DNA of 64,000 bases from Actinomycetota bacterium (GCA_019240215.1 JAFAYQ010000051.1:59218-123217), one strand, 5' to 3'. Numbered from the stretch's first letter, positions 16,359 through 24,526 are shown. A program made the numbers and translations. Notes: generated by a model not told the origin, from the sequence alone.

Positions 16359-17354
16359 TTAGCCGAGGATCCGCGGGAGACCGAACTGCGGCGCCACCGC
16401 GGTCTCGAACCGGGTGATCGCGCTGACCCGGTCACCGGCCAGCGTGATCACCTCGATACCGCTGAGGCGCACAACCCCGGTGGTACCGTCGCGCCGGTAC
16501 TCTCCCCAGGCCGGATGGCCGTTCGCCCGGACCGGCACCGTCCGCGCGGTCTGCTGCCGGTGGGCGGCGGTGGCGGTGAAGAAGCGGTGGGCGGCCGCGA
16601 GCCCCCGGTACTCGAACGGCAGCGGCGGCATCCGCACCCACACGTCGTCGGTCATCAGCGCGATCAGCGCGTCGACGTTCAGGTCGGTGAAGGCGGCGAC
16701 GAACCGGTCGACCAGGGCGCGCTCCCGCGGGCCGCCGGGTGGCGGCGGCGGCCGCCCGGACGGGCGGGCCGCCTGCATGGTCGCGCGGGCGCGCTTCAGC
16801 GCGCTGGTGACGGCGTCCTCGGTCAGCGCCAGCAACTCGGCGGTCTCGCGGGCCCGGTAGCCGAGCACGTCGCGCAGCAGCAGCACCGCGCGCTGGCCGG
16901 GCGGCAGCAGCTGGACGGCGGTGACGAACGCGAGCGAGATCGCCTCCCGGGACTCATACCGGGCCTCCGGGCCGGGCGCCTGATCGGACAGCCCGTCCAG
17001 CAGCACGTCGGGATAGGGCTGCAGCCACAGCACCTCACCCATGCGGCTCGGCTCGGGTGGCTGGACCGGCAGCGGAGCCGCGGCCACCGGGCGCCGCCCC
17101 GATGACCGCAGCACGTTGAGGCAACGGTTGGTGGCGATGCGGTACAGCCAGGTGCGCACCGACGAGCGTCCCTCGAAGCCGTCCAGCCCGAGCCAGGCCG
17201 ACAGCAGCGTCTCCTGCAGCGCGTCCTCGGCGTCCTGGAGGGAACCGAGCATGCGGTAGCAGTGCACCTGCAGCTCACCGCGGTGCGGCTCGACCAGGGC
17301 CGCGAACGCGTCCCGGTCCCCGGCTCGCGCCCGCTCGAGCAGATCGGCCGCCAT
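16359..17354 (-). CDS. ECF sigma factor with SnoaL-like C-terminal domain (SigG/SigJ-like)
   Basis: Residues 1-190 hold region 2 (HCYRMLGSLQDAEDALQETL, then GRSSVRTWLYRIATNRCLNV) and region 4 (LLPPGQRAVLLLRDVLGYRA, then TEDAVTSALKRARATMQ). Residues 210-331 form a SnoaL/NTF2-like domain (VDRFVAAFTDLNVDALIALM, then DDVWVRMPPLPFEYRG). In this group the NTF2-like tail is thought to replace an anti-sigma factor. ATG at 17354 has GGAGGTGG 8 nt upstream, which decides it over GTG 17387 and ATG 17375. It diverges from the SDR gene at 17512. What it senses is unknown. Confidence 0.88.
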   Translation of the reverse strand: MAADLLERARAGDRDAFAALVEPHRGELQVHCYRMLGSLQDAEDALQETLLSAWLGLDGFEGRSSVRTWLYRIATNRCLNVLRSSGRRPVAAAPLPVQPPEPSRMGEVLWLQPYPDVLLDGLSDQAPGPEARYESREAISLAFVTAVQLLPPGQRAVLLLRDVLGYRARETAELLALTEDAVTSALKRARATMQAARPSGRPPPPPGGPRERALVDRFVAAFTDLNVDALIALMTDDVWVRMPPLPFEYRGLAAAHRFFTATAAHRQQTARTVPVRANGHPAWGEYRRDGTTGVVRLSGIEVITLAGDRVSAITRFETAVAPQFGLPRILG

Positions 17355-17511
17355 ATGGCCACCTCCATAGTCCATCGTTCCCGGCACCGGTTACCGACAC
17401 CAGCGGCGGGCGGAACTGGTCGCGGCCGGCCGACCAGTTCCCGTAACGGCCCGGGGTCTGCCCGGATGACGACATTCACCGCCGCCGAGGGCGGCAGAAC
17501 GGAGAACCGAC

Positions 17512-18228
17512 ATGTCCCCATCAGTCCTGGTGACCGGAGCCAACCGCGGCATCGGGCACGCGCTGGTCGAGGAGGCCCTGGCCCGCGGGGCCGCGCGCGT
17601 CTACGCCTGCACCCGGCAGCCGCTGAGCCACCCCGACGGCCGGGTCACCAACCTCGTGTTCGACCTGACCGACGGGGCCCAGATCCGGGCGGCCGCGGCC
17701 ACGGTGGAATCGCTCGACATCCTCATCAACAACGCCGGGGTGGCGCGCTACGACGATCTCGGCGACCCGGCCGCCATCACCGAGCACCTGGCCGTCAACC
17801 TGTTCGGCACCTACACGGTTACCCAGGCCCTGCTGCCGCAGCTGACCCGCTCGCGGGGCGCGATCGTCAACGTGCTGTCGACCGGGGCGCTGGCCGCCAT
17901 CCCGGTCATCCCGGCCTACTCGATCTCCAAGGCGGCCGCGTTCTCACTGTCCCAGTCGTGGCGGGCGCTGCTGGCGGGCCGGGGCGTCCGGGTCCACGCG
18001 GTGATGACCGGCCCCACCGACACCGACATGTCCCGCGGCCTGGACATCCCCAAGGCGTCCCCGCAGTCGGTCGCCCGGGCCATCTTCAACGGCGTGGAGG
18101 CCGGCGCCGAGGAGATCTTCCCCGACCCCATGTCGGTGGCGCTGGAGCCGGATTGGACCGGCGGCGCGGTCAAGGCGATGGAACGCCAGAACGCGGGCCT
18201 GGTGGCCGGCCAACCGGTCGCTTCCTGA
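17512..18228 (+). CDS. Short-chain dehydrogenase/reductase
   Basis: The 238-aa protein has VLVTGANRGIGHALVEEAL, NNAGVARYDDLG, the Ser of IVNVLSTGALAAIPV, and YSISKAA as the active-site Tyr/Lys. It lacks a long C-terminal substrate loop, like small cytoplasmic SDRs. GGAGAACCGAC precedes the ATG. It is divergent from the sigma gene with a SnoaL tail across 157 bp, a frequent arrangement in which the sigma factor drives its neighbour; that link is inference. The substrate is unknown. Confidence 0.86.
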   Translation: MSPSVLVTGANRGIGHALVEEALARGAARVYACTRQPLSHPDGRVTNLVFDLTDGAQIRAAAATVESLDILINNAGVARYDDLGDPAAITEHLAVNLFGTYTVTQALLPQLTRSRGAIVNVLSTGALAAIPVIPAYSISKAAAFSLSQSWRALLAGRGVRVHAVMTGPTDTDMSRGLDIPKASPQSVARAIFNGVEAGAEEIFPDPMSVALEPDWTGGAVKAMERQNAGLVAGQPVAS

Positions 18229-18241
18229 ACCACCATTTCCT

Positions 18242-18304
18242 GGTAAATGGTTGAACGGGGTTGTGCGACCCAACCAGGTATGGCTGCCTGGTTGGGGGCG
18301 GTCC
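18242..18304 (+). repeat. Conserved 63-nt leader/promoter module, copy 1
   Basis: The module reads GGTAAAT, 8 nt, GGGGTTGTGCGA, 10 nt, then TATGGCTGCCTGGT and GGGG-CGGTCC. The same blocks with identical spacing occur at 19558-19620. Copy 1 lies 58 nt before the start of the first sigma gene of the pair. Conservation of blocks but not spacers suggests a protein-binding site or promoter rather than a mere duplication remnant. Confidence 0.7.
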
Positions 18305-18362
18305 TCCTGGCTGGCGCGGACGAGCGACGCGGCTCCGCGCCAGCCTCCCGCTGGAGGTGCTG

Positions 18363-18926
18363 GTGAGTGACAAGATTCCGGAAGATCAGGCCAGCGAGCT
18401 GGCCAGCTGTTTCATCCGCTACGCGGAAGGGCTGTTCAGGCACGCGTGCGTGCTGACCCGCGGCGACCGGGCGCTGGCCGAGGACCTGGTGCAGTCGACG
18501 TTCGTGGCCGCCGCCAGCCAGTGGGCCATGGTCCGCGACCTGACCGAGCCGCAGCGGCTGGCCTGGTTGCGGACCACGATCGGTAATCAGGCGGTCAGCG
18601 CGTTCCGCCGCAATTCGGCTTTCCGCGCCCGTTACCTGCAGCTGGAGCAGATGTACCGGCCGCCAGCGGCCGACACCCACACCGACGCGCTGGCTGCGGC
18701 GGCGCTGGACCGGTGCTGGCAGGCGATCCTGGCGCTGCCGCCCCAGCAGTATCTGGTGGCGGTGCTGCGCTGGCTCTTCGCGATGAAGAACACCGAGGTC
18801 GCGGCCACGCTGGATATCGCCTGCGGGACGGTCGCCAGCCACCTGTTCCGGGCCCGGGCCACGCTGCGAACTGAGCTGGGGCCGTTCGATCCGTTCGGCG
18901 ACGACGAGGACGGAGGGCCGGTGTGA
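18363..18926 (+). CDS. Sigma-70 family factor A of a tandem pair
   Basis: The 187-aa protein has region 2 (ACVLTRGDRALAEDLVQSTF, then VAAASQWAMVRDLTEPQRLA) and region 4 (ALPPQQYLVAVLRWLFAMKN, then VAATLDIACGTVASHLFRAR). It is a divergent ECF-type sigma factor; the acidic, poorly conserved C-terminus ends FDPFGDDEDGGPV. GTG at 18363 has GGAGG 5 nt upstream, and the same start is conserved in the duplicated copy at 19676. Its stop overlaps the start of factor B as GTGA, so the two proteins are made in a coupled way. No anti-sigma gene is visible. Confidence 0.82.
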   Translation: MSDKIPEDQASELASCFIRYAEGLFRHACVLTRGDRALAEDLVQSTFVAAASQWAMVRDLTEPQRLAWLRTTIGNQAVSAFRRNSAFRARYLQLEQMYRPPAADTHTDALAAAALDRCWQAILALPPQQYLVAVLRWLFAMKNTEVAATLDIACGTVASHLFRARATLRTELGPFDPFGDDEDGGPV

Positions 18927-19549
18927 CGGCGGGCGGCCACGACGTCGACGGCGTCCAGGACACTGGTCGGCAGGCCGCGTGGTACGCGCACGCTTACGAC
19001 CTGGACGCGGGCCTGACCCGGTTCGAGGCCTGGCTGTCCGAGCACACCGTCCCGGCCGGGACCCTCACCGCCGACGAGGCGGTGACCCAGCTGTACAGCA
19101 ACCACTACCGGTCGCTGGTACGGCTGGCCAACCTGCTGCTCCGGGACGAGCCGGCCGCCGAAGAAGTCGTGCAGGAGTGCTTCATCGCCATGCACGACGG
19201 CTGGGGCCGGCTGCAGGAAGAGGACAGGGCGCTCTCTTACCTGAAGCAGGCGGTGGTGAACCGATCCCGCTCGGTGCTGCGGCACCGCAGCGTGGTGGAC
19301 CGGAAGCCCGCGCCGGACCAGCCCAGCGCCGGGGACGACGCCATCGCCCTGCTCGAACGCAGCGCGGTGATCTCGGCCCTGCGGGCGCTGCCCGACCGGC
19401 AGCGCCAGGCGCTGGTCCTGCGGTACTACGCCGACCTGTCCGAAGCCCAGGTCGCCGAGATGATGGGCATCAGCAAGGGCGCGGTCAAGAGCCACACCGC
19501 CCGCGGGATGTCGTCGCTGCGGAGGGCGCTGGCGCAGGCGTCCGCCTGA
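18923..19549 (+). CDS. SigE-family sigma-70 factor B with N-terminal extension
   Basis: Residues 60-208 are a SigE-type sigma factor (QLYSNHYRSLVRLANLLLRD, then EEVVQECFIAMHDGW in region 2; ADLSEAQVAEMMGISKGAVK in region 4). The first 55-60 residues are an extra domain with AYDLDAGLTRFEAWLSEHTV that is absent from the related factor at 13503. GTG at 18923 overlaps the stop of factor A. Region 2 and region 4 are complete, so it should bind core polymerase. The extension has a counterpart in the chimeric protein at 19676. Its role is unknown; it could bind factor A or sense a signal. Confidence 0.85.
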   Translation: MTAGGHDVDGVQDTGRQAAWYAHAYDLDAGLTRFEAWLSEHTVPAGTLTADEAVTQLYSNHYRSLVRLANLLLRDEPAAEEVVQECFIAMHDGWGRLQEEDRALSYLKQAVVNRSRSVLRHRSVVDRKPAPDQPSAGDDAIALLERSAVISALRALPDRQRQALVLRYYADLSEAQVAEMMGISKGAVKSHTARGMSSLRRALAQASA

Positions 19550-19557
19550 CCGGGCCA

Positions 19558-19620
19558 GGTAAATACCCGGGCGGGGTTGTGCGATTTGCGCGGATATGGC
19601 TGCCTGGTAGGGGACGGTCC
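19558..19620 (+). repeat. Conserved 63-nt leader/promoter module, copy 2
   Basis: This is the second copy of the module at 18242-18304, with the same block spacing. It starts 9 nt after the stop of factor B and lies 55 nt before the chimeric sigma gene. The Shine-Dalgarno segment CTGGAGGTGCAGGTGAGTGA is also conserved with the first copy. It marks the left edge of a tandem duplication of about 1.3 kb. Confidence 0.7.
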
Positions 19621-19675
19621 GGCCGGTTGGCGCGGGTGAGCGAGGGCCTGCGGCAACCTCCTGCTGGAGGTGCAG

Positions 19676-20575
19676 GTGAGTGACGGCAAAATTCCGGCCG
19701 ATCAGGCCGGGGAGCTGGCCGACTGCTTTGCATGCTGCGCGCCGGGGCTGTTCGGCTACGCCTACGCGCTCACGCGCGGCGATCGCGCGCTGGCTGATGG
19801 TCTCGTGCTGTCGGCGTTCATGGCCGCCACCGGCCAGTGGGCCGAGGTCCGGGACCTGAACCAGGCCCAGCGCCTGGCCTGGCTGCGGGCCACGATCGGC
19901 GCCGGTGACGTTGACCGGCAGGCCTTCGACGGGCAGGCCGGCCGCTACGACCTGGAGGGCGGCCGGGCGCGGTTCACGGGCTGGCTGCGCGAGCGCACCG
20001 CCGGCGGGCTGGACCCGGAAGCCAGCGGGCCGGACCCAGCGGGGGAGCCGCTCGCGGGCGACCTGGCGGCCGCGCTGAGGACCACGGCCGAGCAGATCAT
20101 GGTCATCGCCCAACCCCTGCCCGACCAACTGGCCCAGCACGCCGACGAGGTCGTGATTCAGCTGTACCTCAACCACTACCGGTCGCTGGTGCGGCTGGCC
20201 ACCCTGCTGGTGCGCGACGAGCCGGCCGCCGAAGAACTCGTCCAGGACTGCTTCATAGCCCTGCACGACGGCTGGCACCGGCGGCGGGAGGAAGGCAAGG
20301 CGCTGACTTACCTGAAGCAGGCGATCGTTCACCGGTCACGTTCGGTACTCCGGCACCAGCCACGCCAACCCGACGGCCGGCTGGAGGGCGACACGGTGAT
20401 CTCGGCCCTGCAGAACCTGCCCGAGCGGCAGCGCCAGGCGCTCATCCTCCGCTACTACGCCGACCTGCCCGAAGCCCAGATCGCCGAGATGATGGGCATC
20501 AGCAAGGGCGCGGTCAAGAGCCACACCGCCCGCGGGATGTCGGCCCTGCGCGCCCGGCTGGAGCAGACCGCCTAG
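19676..20575 (+). CDS. Chimeric sigma factor: region 2 of A fused to whole B
   Basis: Residues 1-75 align with factor A (VSDGKIPADQAGELADCF against VSDKIPEDQASELASCF; both share LTRGDRALA and QRLAWLR-TIG). Residues 85-115 match the extension of B (GRYDLEGGRARFTGWLRERT), and residues 155-299 match B regions 2 and 4 (QLYLNHYRSLVRLATLLVRD; ISKGAVKSHTARGMSALR). Region 4 of A is missing. The A part has lost the acidic ED of EDLVQSTF (here DGLVLSAF), so it may no longer bind core. GTG at 19676 has GGAGG upstream and matches the start of A. It probably arose by duplication of the A-B operon and an in-frame deletion. The frame is intact, so a functional protein is expected. Confidence 0.82.
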   Translation: MSDGKIPADQAGELADCFACCAPGLFGYAYALTRGDRALADGLVLSAFMAATGQWAEVRDLNQAQRLAWLRATIGAGDVDRQAFDGQAGRYDLEGGRARFTGWLRERTAGGLDPEASGPDPAGEPLAGDLAAALRTTAEQIMVIAQPLPDQLAQHADEVVIQLYLNHYRSLVRLATLLVRDEPAAEELVQDCFIALHDGWHRRREEGKALTYLKQAIVHRSRSVLRHQPRQPDGRLEGDTVISALQNLPERQRQALILRYYADLPEAQIAEMMGISKGAVKSHTARGMSALRARLEQTA

Positions 20576-20589
20576 GCCGCCCGGACCGC

Positions 20590-21453
20590 CTAGCCCGCGA
20601 ACGTGCCCAGCGGCAGGCCGCGGACGCCTGGGTTCACGTGGAACAGCGCCCCGGCCTGGGGCTCGGCGTCGTCGGGGAGGTTCTCGCGGGAGGTGGTGAT
20701 GTAGAGGTCGGCCAGGCCGGGGCCGCCGAAGGTGCAGGCGGTGACCTGACTGGGACCCACCTCGACCACCTGGTCCAGCTGGCCTTCGGGAGTGTAGCGG
20801 TGCACGGCGTGACCGCGGTGCAGCGCCACCCACAGACCGCCCTCGGCGTCCAGGCACATCCCGTCGGGAGCGCCGGCCGGGGAACCGTGATCGGCATCGA
20901 TGTACACCAGCGGCCGCCGCCCGGACGGCAGCCCGGAGGCCGGGTCGTAGTCGAACACGTCGACCCGCTGGGTCGGGGTGTCGATGTAGTACATGGTGTC
21001 GCCGGCCGGGTTCCAGGCCACCCCGTTGGAGATCGTCACGTTCCCGAACACCTCGGTGATCGTGCCGTCCGGGTCGAACCGGTAGAACACCCCGCGCGGG
21101 CCGCCCTGGTCGTACGGCATCGACCCGCAGAAGAACCGGCCCTGACGGTCGACGCCGCCGTCGTTCATGCGGATGGTCGGATCGGTGAACGCGGTCTGCA
21201 CCGGCCCGGCCTGCCCGTCCGCGTCGAGCAGGACGAAGCCGTGCTCGATCCCGACGACCAGGCCGCCGCCGGCCCGGGGCCGCATCGCGGCCGCGATCGT
21301 GTCGACGTGCTGGCGGCTGATCGTGCCGTCGGCCGCCATCGCCATGATGTCGCCGTTGAGCATGTCCACCCAGCGCAGCTGGCCGGCCACCGAGTCCCAG
21401 ATCGGGCCCTCGCCGTGGTAGGTGCAGACGTCGGTGAACTGTTCCGCCTTCAT
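20590..21453 (-). CDS. SMP-30/gluconolactonase-family sugar lactonase
   Basis: The 287-aa six-bladed propeller has GEGPIWDSVAGQLRWVDM with the metal-binding Glu, RMNDGGVDRQGRFFCGSM, ISNGVAWNPAGDTMYYIDT with the Asn ligand, and GAPDGMCLDAEGGLWVAL with the Asp. These enzymes hydrolyse aldonolactones such as glucono- or xylonolactone using a divalent metal. GGAGG precedes the ATG at 21453. It diverges from an SDR gene across 299 bp; a sugar dehydrogenase plus a lactonase is a common pair in oxidative sugar catabolism. The exact sugar is not shown by sequence. Confidence 0.88.
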   Translation of the reverse strand: MKAEQFTDVCTYHGEGPIWDSVAGQLRWVDMLNGDIMAMAADGTISRQHVDTIAAAMRPRAGGGLVVGIEHGFVLLDADGQAGPVQTAFTDPTIRMNDGGVDRQGRFFCGSMPYDQGGPRGVFYRFDPDGTITEVFGNVTISNGVAWNPAGDTMYYIDTPTQRVDVFDYDPASGLPSGRRPLVYIDADHGSPAGAPDGMCLDAEGGLWVALHRGHAVHRYTPEGQLDQVVEVGPSQVTACTFGGPGLADLYITTSRENLPDDAEPQAGALFHVNPGVRGLPLGTFAG

Positions 21454-21752
21454 GACTCTGCCTCCACGAGATCAGCTGGCCTGCGAGCTGGACCGCGCCG
21501 CGGCCGACAGGATATCGGCCAGCCGCTCGCGCATGAACTCGGTCCGGCGCAGGAAGCTCCTCTCCACCTCGGATGGAGGCAGGGCTGACGGTGCTGGCCA
21601 CCGAGGGCATGGCATACCATCCCGATATATTTCGAGCGCCGTTTCCGATATTCAACCTTTCCACCCTCGCCGCTGGCCGTCAATGAGTCCGGCACGGCAT
21701 GATGGCCCTGGACAGCACCCAAATCCGAAAGTTTCGGCTAGGCGGAGGTGAG
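21454..21752. promoter_or_regulatory. Divergent promoter region with LacI-type operator at 21725-21737
   Basis: The gap between the lactonase and the SDR gene contains the perfect 13-bp palindrome CCGAAAGTTTCGG at 21725-21737, 15 nt before the SDR start codon and just upstream of its GGAGGTGAG Shine-Dalgarno. The same word with one or two changes occurs in front of the LacI and GH3 genes. An AT-rich stretch at 21621-21655 (GATATATTTCGAG and TTTCCGATATTC) probably holds the lactonase promoter; no clear -10/-35 pair was fixed. Confidence 0.6.
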
Positions 21753-22538
21753 ATGACCGCAGCGGAGGGGACGGACGTGTTCGCCCGGTACCCGAGCCTG
21801 TCCGGGCGCACCGTGTTCGTCACCGGCGGGGCGACCGGCATCGGGGCCGAACTGGTGGCCCAGTTCGCCCGCCAGGGCGCCCGGGTCGGGTTCGTGGACC
21901 TGCAGGAGCGGGCGGCCGCCGACCTGGCGCTGGAACTGGAGGCGCTGACCGGTACCCGGCCCTGGTTCCAGGCCTGCGACGTGGCCGGCATCGGCGAGCT
22001 GACCGCCGCCATCGAGGCCTGCGCCCGCGCCCTCGGCCTGGTCGACGTGCTGATCAGCAACGCCGCCGTCGACGAGCGGCGCGGGGTCGACGACATCACC
22101 GAGCAGTTCTGGGACGAGATGCTGCGGGTCAACCTGCGGCCTCATCTGTTCGCCGCCCAGGCGGTCGCGCCCGGTATGCGCCAGCGCGGCCGCGGGTCGA
22201 TCATCAACCTCGGCTCGATCACCTGGCGCGCCGGATTCGCCGACGTCGCCGCCTACTCCACCGCCAAGGCCGGGATCGAGGGCCTGACCCGGTCGCTGGC
22301 CCGCGACCTGGGCCCGGACGGCATCCGGGTGAACTGCCTGATCCCCGGCTGGACGATGACCGAGCGCCAGCTCAAGCACTGGATCACACCCGAAGCCGAG
22401 GCCGAGATCGAGCGCCGCCAGTGCCTGCCCGGCCGGGTCGAGCCGGCCGACGTGGCCCGGCTGGCGCTGTGGCTGGCGGCCGACGACAGCCGGATGTGCA
22501 CCAGCCAGACCTGGGTCGTCGACGGCGGCTGGACCTGA
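21753..22538 (+). CDS. Short-chain dehydrogenase/reductase (probable sugar dehydrogenase)
   Basis: The 261-aa protein has the cofactor motif VFVTGGATGIGAELVAQF, SNAAVDERRG, the active-site Ser in IINLGSITW, YSTAKAG as Tyr/Lys, and the C-terminus CTSQTWVVDGGW. Asp in GFVDLQER at the end of strand 2 suggests NAD over NADP. ATG at 21753 follows GGAGGTGAG. Its neighbour is a sugar lactonase, so oxidation of an aldose such as xylose or arabinose to the lactone is plausible, but this is inference. The operator just upstream links it to the LacI-controlled sugar genes further right. Confidence 0.85.
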   Translation: MTAAEGTDVFARYPSLSGRTVFVTGGATGIGAELVAQFARQGARVGFVDLQERAAADLALELEALTGTRPWFQACDVAGIGELTAAIEACARALGLVDVLISNAAVDERRGVDDITEQFWDEMLRVNLRPHLFAAQAVAPGMRQRGRGSIINLGSITWRAGFADVAAYSTAKAGIEGLTRSLARDLGPDGIRVNCLIPGWTMTERQLKHWITPEAEAEIERRQCLPGRVEPADVARLALWLAADDSRMCTSQTWVVDGGWT

Positions 22539-22626
22539 CCGCCGGCCGGGGCTGGACCTGACGATCGACGCTGTCTAACCTGACCGCTACGCTCCCGATG
22601 AGAAAAGAAAGCCGAAAAAGACAACG

Positions 22627-23283
22627 ATGCCACGGTCTCTGGTCCTCAGCGGGGGCGGCGCCTGCGCCGATCCCTGGCACCCGTTCGCCAAGACCTCGGC
22701 CCGGCTGGCGCACATCCTCTGGTCGCTCGGGCACCAGGTCGAGGTGACCGACTTCGTCGCCGAGCGGGTGGCCGACCTGTCCGGTTTCGATCTGATCGTG
22801 GTCAACGCGGCGGGCGGCCCGGGTGGGGCGCCGGCCGCGCTCAAGGCGCCCCGGGACGGGCTGCGGGCGGCCCTCGACCGGGGGGTGTCGGTGCTGGCCG
22901 TGCACACCGGGGTGTGCACGCTGCTGCGGCTGCCGGACTGGGAGGCGGTAACCGGCGCGGTCTGGATCGAGGGCCGGTCCGGCCACCCCCGGCTGGGGCC
23001 CGCCCACGTGCAGCTGCACCCGGACCGGCACCCGCTGGTGGCCGGGCTGACCAGCTTCGACCTGATCGACGAGCGCTACGTCGGGCTCAAGCTGGCGCCC
23101 GGCATCGTGCCGCTGGCCTCGCACCGTCACGACGGCCGCCAGTACCCGCTGGTGTGGGCGCGCGAGCGCGGCCGGTCGCGGGTGGTGGCCGACACCCTCG
23201 GCCACGGGGTCGAGTCGTACGAGTCGGCCGCCCACCGCCAGCTGCTGACCCGGGCGGTCGAGTGGCTGACCGAGGGCCGCTGA
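22627..23283 (+). CDS. ThuA-domain protein (class I GATase-like fold)
   Basis: The 218-aa protein has LVLSGGGACADPWHPF, HILWSLGHQVEVTDF, LAVHTGVCTLLRL in the position of the ThuA nucleophile-elbow region, and VVADTLGHGVESYES near the C-terminus. ThuA-like proteins occur in sugar catabolism (trehalose, keto-sugar formation), but their reaction is poorly defined. It lies 88 nt after the SDR on the same strand with a TACGCT box at about 22590, so it may also have its own promoter. It abuts the convergent ThrRS gene with one base between. Confidence 0.78.
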   Translation: MPRSLVLSGGGACADPWHPFAKTSARLAHILWSLGHQVEVTDFVAERVADLSGFDLIVVNAAGGPGGAPAALKAPRDGLRAALDRGVSVLAVHTGVCTLLRLPDWEAVTGAVWIEGRSGHPRLGPAHVQLHPDRHPLVAGLTSFDLIDERYVGLKLAPGIVPLASHRHDGRQYPLVWARERGRSRVVADTLGHGVESYESAAHRQLLTRAVEWLTEGR

Positions 23284-23284
23284 C

Positions 23285-24526
23285 TCAGGCCGGCGCCCAG
23301 GTCACGCGGGGCATCCGGTTCTCGTAGGCGCGCCCGAGCAAGGCGATGAGGTCAGCGGCCGGCACCGATCCCCGGAAGCCGCCGGCGACGTCAGTGACCT
23401 GGATCCGGTCGCCGGCCAGCTCAGCGTCTCCGAGGACGGCGATGAGGTGGTCACGGCGCTGGCGGCTGGCGCGCACGCGGGCGCCGACCGATCCAGCGGT
23501 TTCGCCGCGAGCCCGTAGCCCGGCCGCGATCAGGCCGTCCACGACCCGGCGGGCGGCGGCGTCGTGCTGGGGGCCGACCGGCAGCACGCACACCTGGACC
23601 GGGGCCAGCCATAGCGGTAGCCGGCCCTGGTAGTGCTCGAGCAGCGCCGCGGTCACCCGCTCCATCGAGCCGACCGTGCCCCGGTGGATCATGACCACCC
23701 GCGGCCGGGTGCCGTCGGCGGCTTGGTAGGTCAGGTCGAACCGCTCCGGCTGGTTGAAGTCCAGCTGTACGGTCGCGATGCTCTCTTCGTGGCCGCGGCC
23801 ATCGCGCACCTGCAGGTCGAGCTTGGGCCCGTAAAACGCCGCCTCACCCGGGGCATCCACCAGACGCAGCCCCCGATCGGCCAGCCCGGCCGCCTCCGCC
23901 GCCGCTCCCAGGGCCGCCTCGGCCGCCTCCCACTGCTCCCGGCTGCCCAGGTAGACCGGGCTGTCGTCGCGCCGCGAAAGCCGCACGTAGCCGACCGGCA
24001 GCCCGAGGATCTCCTGGGCCCGCAGCGCCGACCGCAGCGCCCGGGCCGCTTCGGCGGCGACCTGGTCGGGCCGGCAGAAGACGTGGGTGTCGTCGAGGTT
24101 GATCTGCCGGACCCGGGTCAGGCCCGACAGCACCCCGGACCGCTCGGCCCGGAACATCGCGGCCAGCTCGTTGAGCCGGATGGGCAGCTCCCGGTAGGAC
24201 CGCTGCTGCGAGGCGTAGATCAGCGCGTGATGCGGGCAGTTGGCGGGCCGCAGCACCAGTTCGTCCCCGCCGAGCGCCATCGGCGGGAACATGTCGTCGC
24301 TGAACTTCGCCCAGTGCCCGGACCGCTCAAACAACGCCCGCTTCCCCAGCACCGGCGAGTAGACGCCCACGCACCCGTCGGCCCGGGCGAGATCCCGGGC
24401 CAGCCGCTGCAGCTCATCGCGGATCACCGCGCCGTCCGGCAGCCACAGCGGCAGCCCCGCGCCGGCCAGCGGGTCGGTCGCGAAGACCGGCAGGTCCCGG
24501 TTGATGTCACGGTGATCCTGATGCAC
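23285..24526 (-). CDS. Short threonyl-tRNA synthetase lacking TGS and editing domains
   Basis: The 413-aa protein is a class II synthetase core plus anticodon-binding domain. It has LRPANCPHHALIYASQQRSY with the zinc Cys, LTRVRQINLDDTHVFC with a zinc His, AAFYGPKLDLQVRDGRGHEE and VMIHRGTVGSMERV with the third His, so aminoacylation of tRNA-Thr is likely. Housekeeping ThrRS has about 650 aa; here the N-terminal TGS and editing domains are absent, so mischarged serine may not be cleared. GTG at 24526 follows a GGGAGC sequence. A leader peptide with three Thr codons and hairpins lies upstream. Such extra ThrRS copies sometimes give resistance to ThrRS inhibitors; that is only a possibility here. 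Confidence 0.87.
   Translation of the reverse strand: MHQDHRDINRDLPVFATDPLAGAGLPLWLPDGAVIRDELQRLARDLARADGCVGVYSPVLGKRALFERSGHWAKFSDDMFPPMALGGDELVLRPANCPHHALIYASQQRSYRELPIRLNELAAMFRAERSGVLSGLTRVRQINLDDTHVFCRPDQVAAEAARALRSALRAQEILGLPVGYVRLSRRDDSPVYLGSREQWEAAEAALGAAAEAAGLADRGLRLVDAPGEAAFYGPKLDLQVRDGRGHEESIATVQLDFNQPERFDLTYQAADGTRPRVVMIHRGTVGSMERVTAALLEHYQGRLPLWLAPVQVCVLPVGPQHDAAARRVVDGLIAAGLRARGETAGSVGARVRASRQRRDHLIAVLGDAELAGDRIQVTDVAGGFRGSVPAADLIALLGRAYENRMPRVTWAPA

Noticed and set aside
19676..20575. Assembly artefact joining two sigma genes
   Set aside because: The leader, Shine-Dalgarno and both parts have diverged from the first copy throughout, which a mis-join of identical repeats would not produce; read mapping would still be the decisive check.
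21621..21655. Second operator around GATATATTTCGAG and TTTCCGATATTC
   Set aside because: The stretch is AT-rich and contains half-sites but no convincing palindrome; it is more likely promoter sequence.
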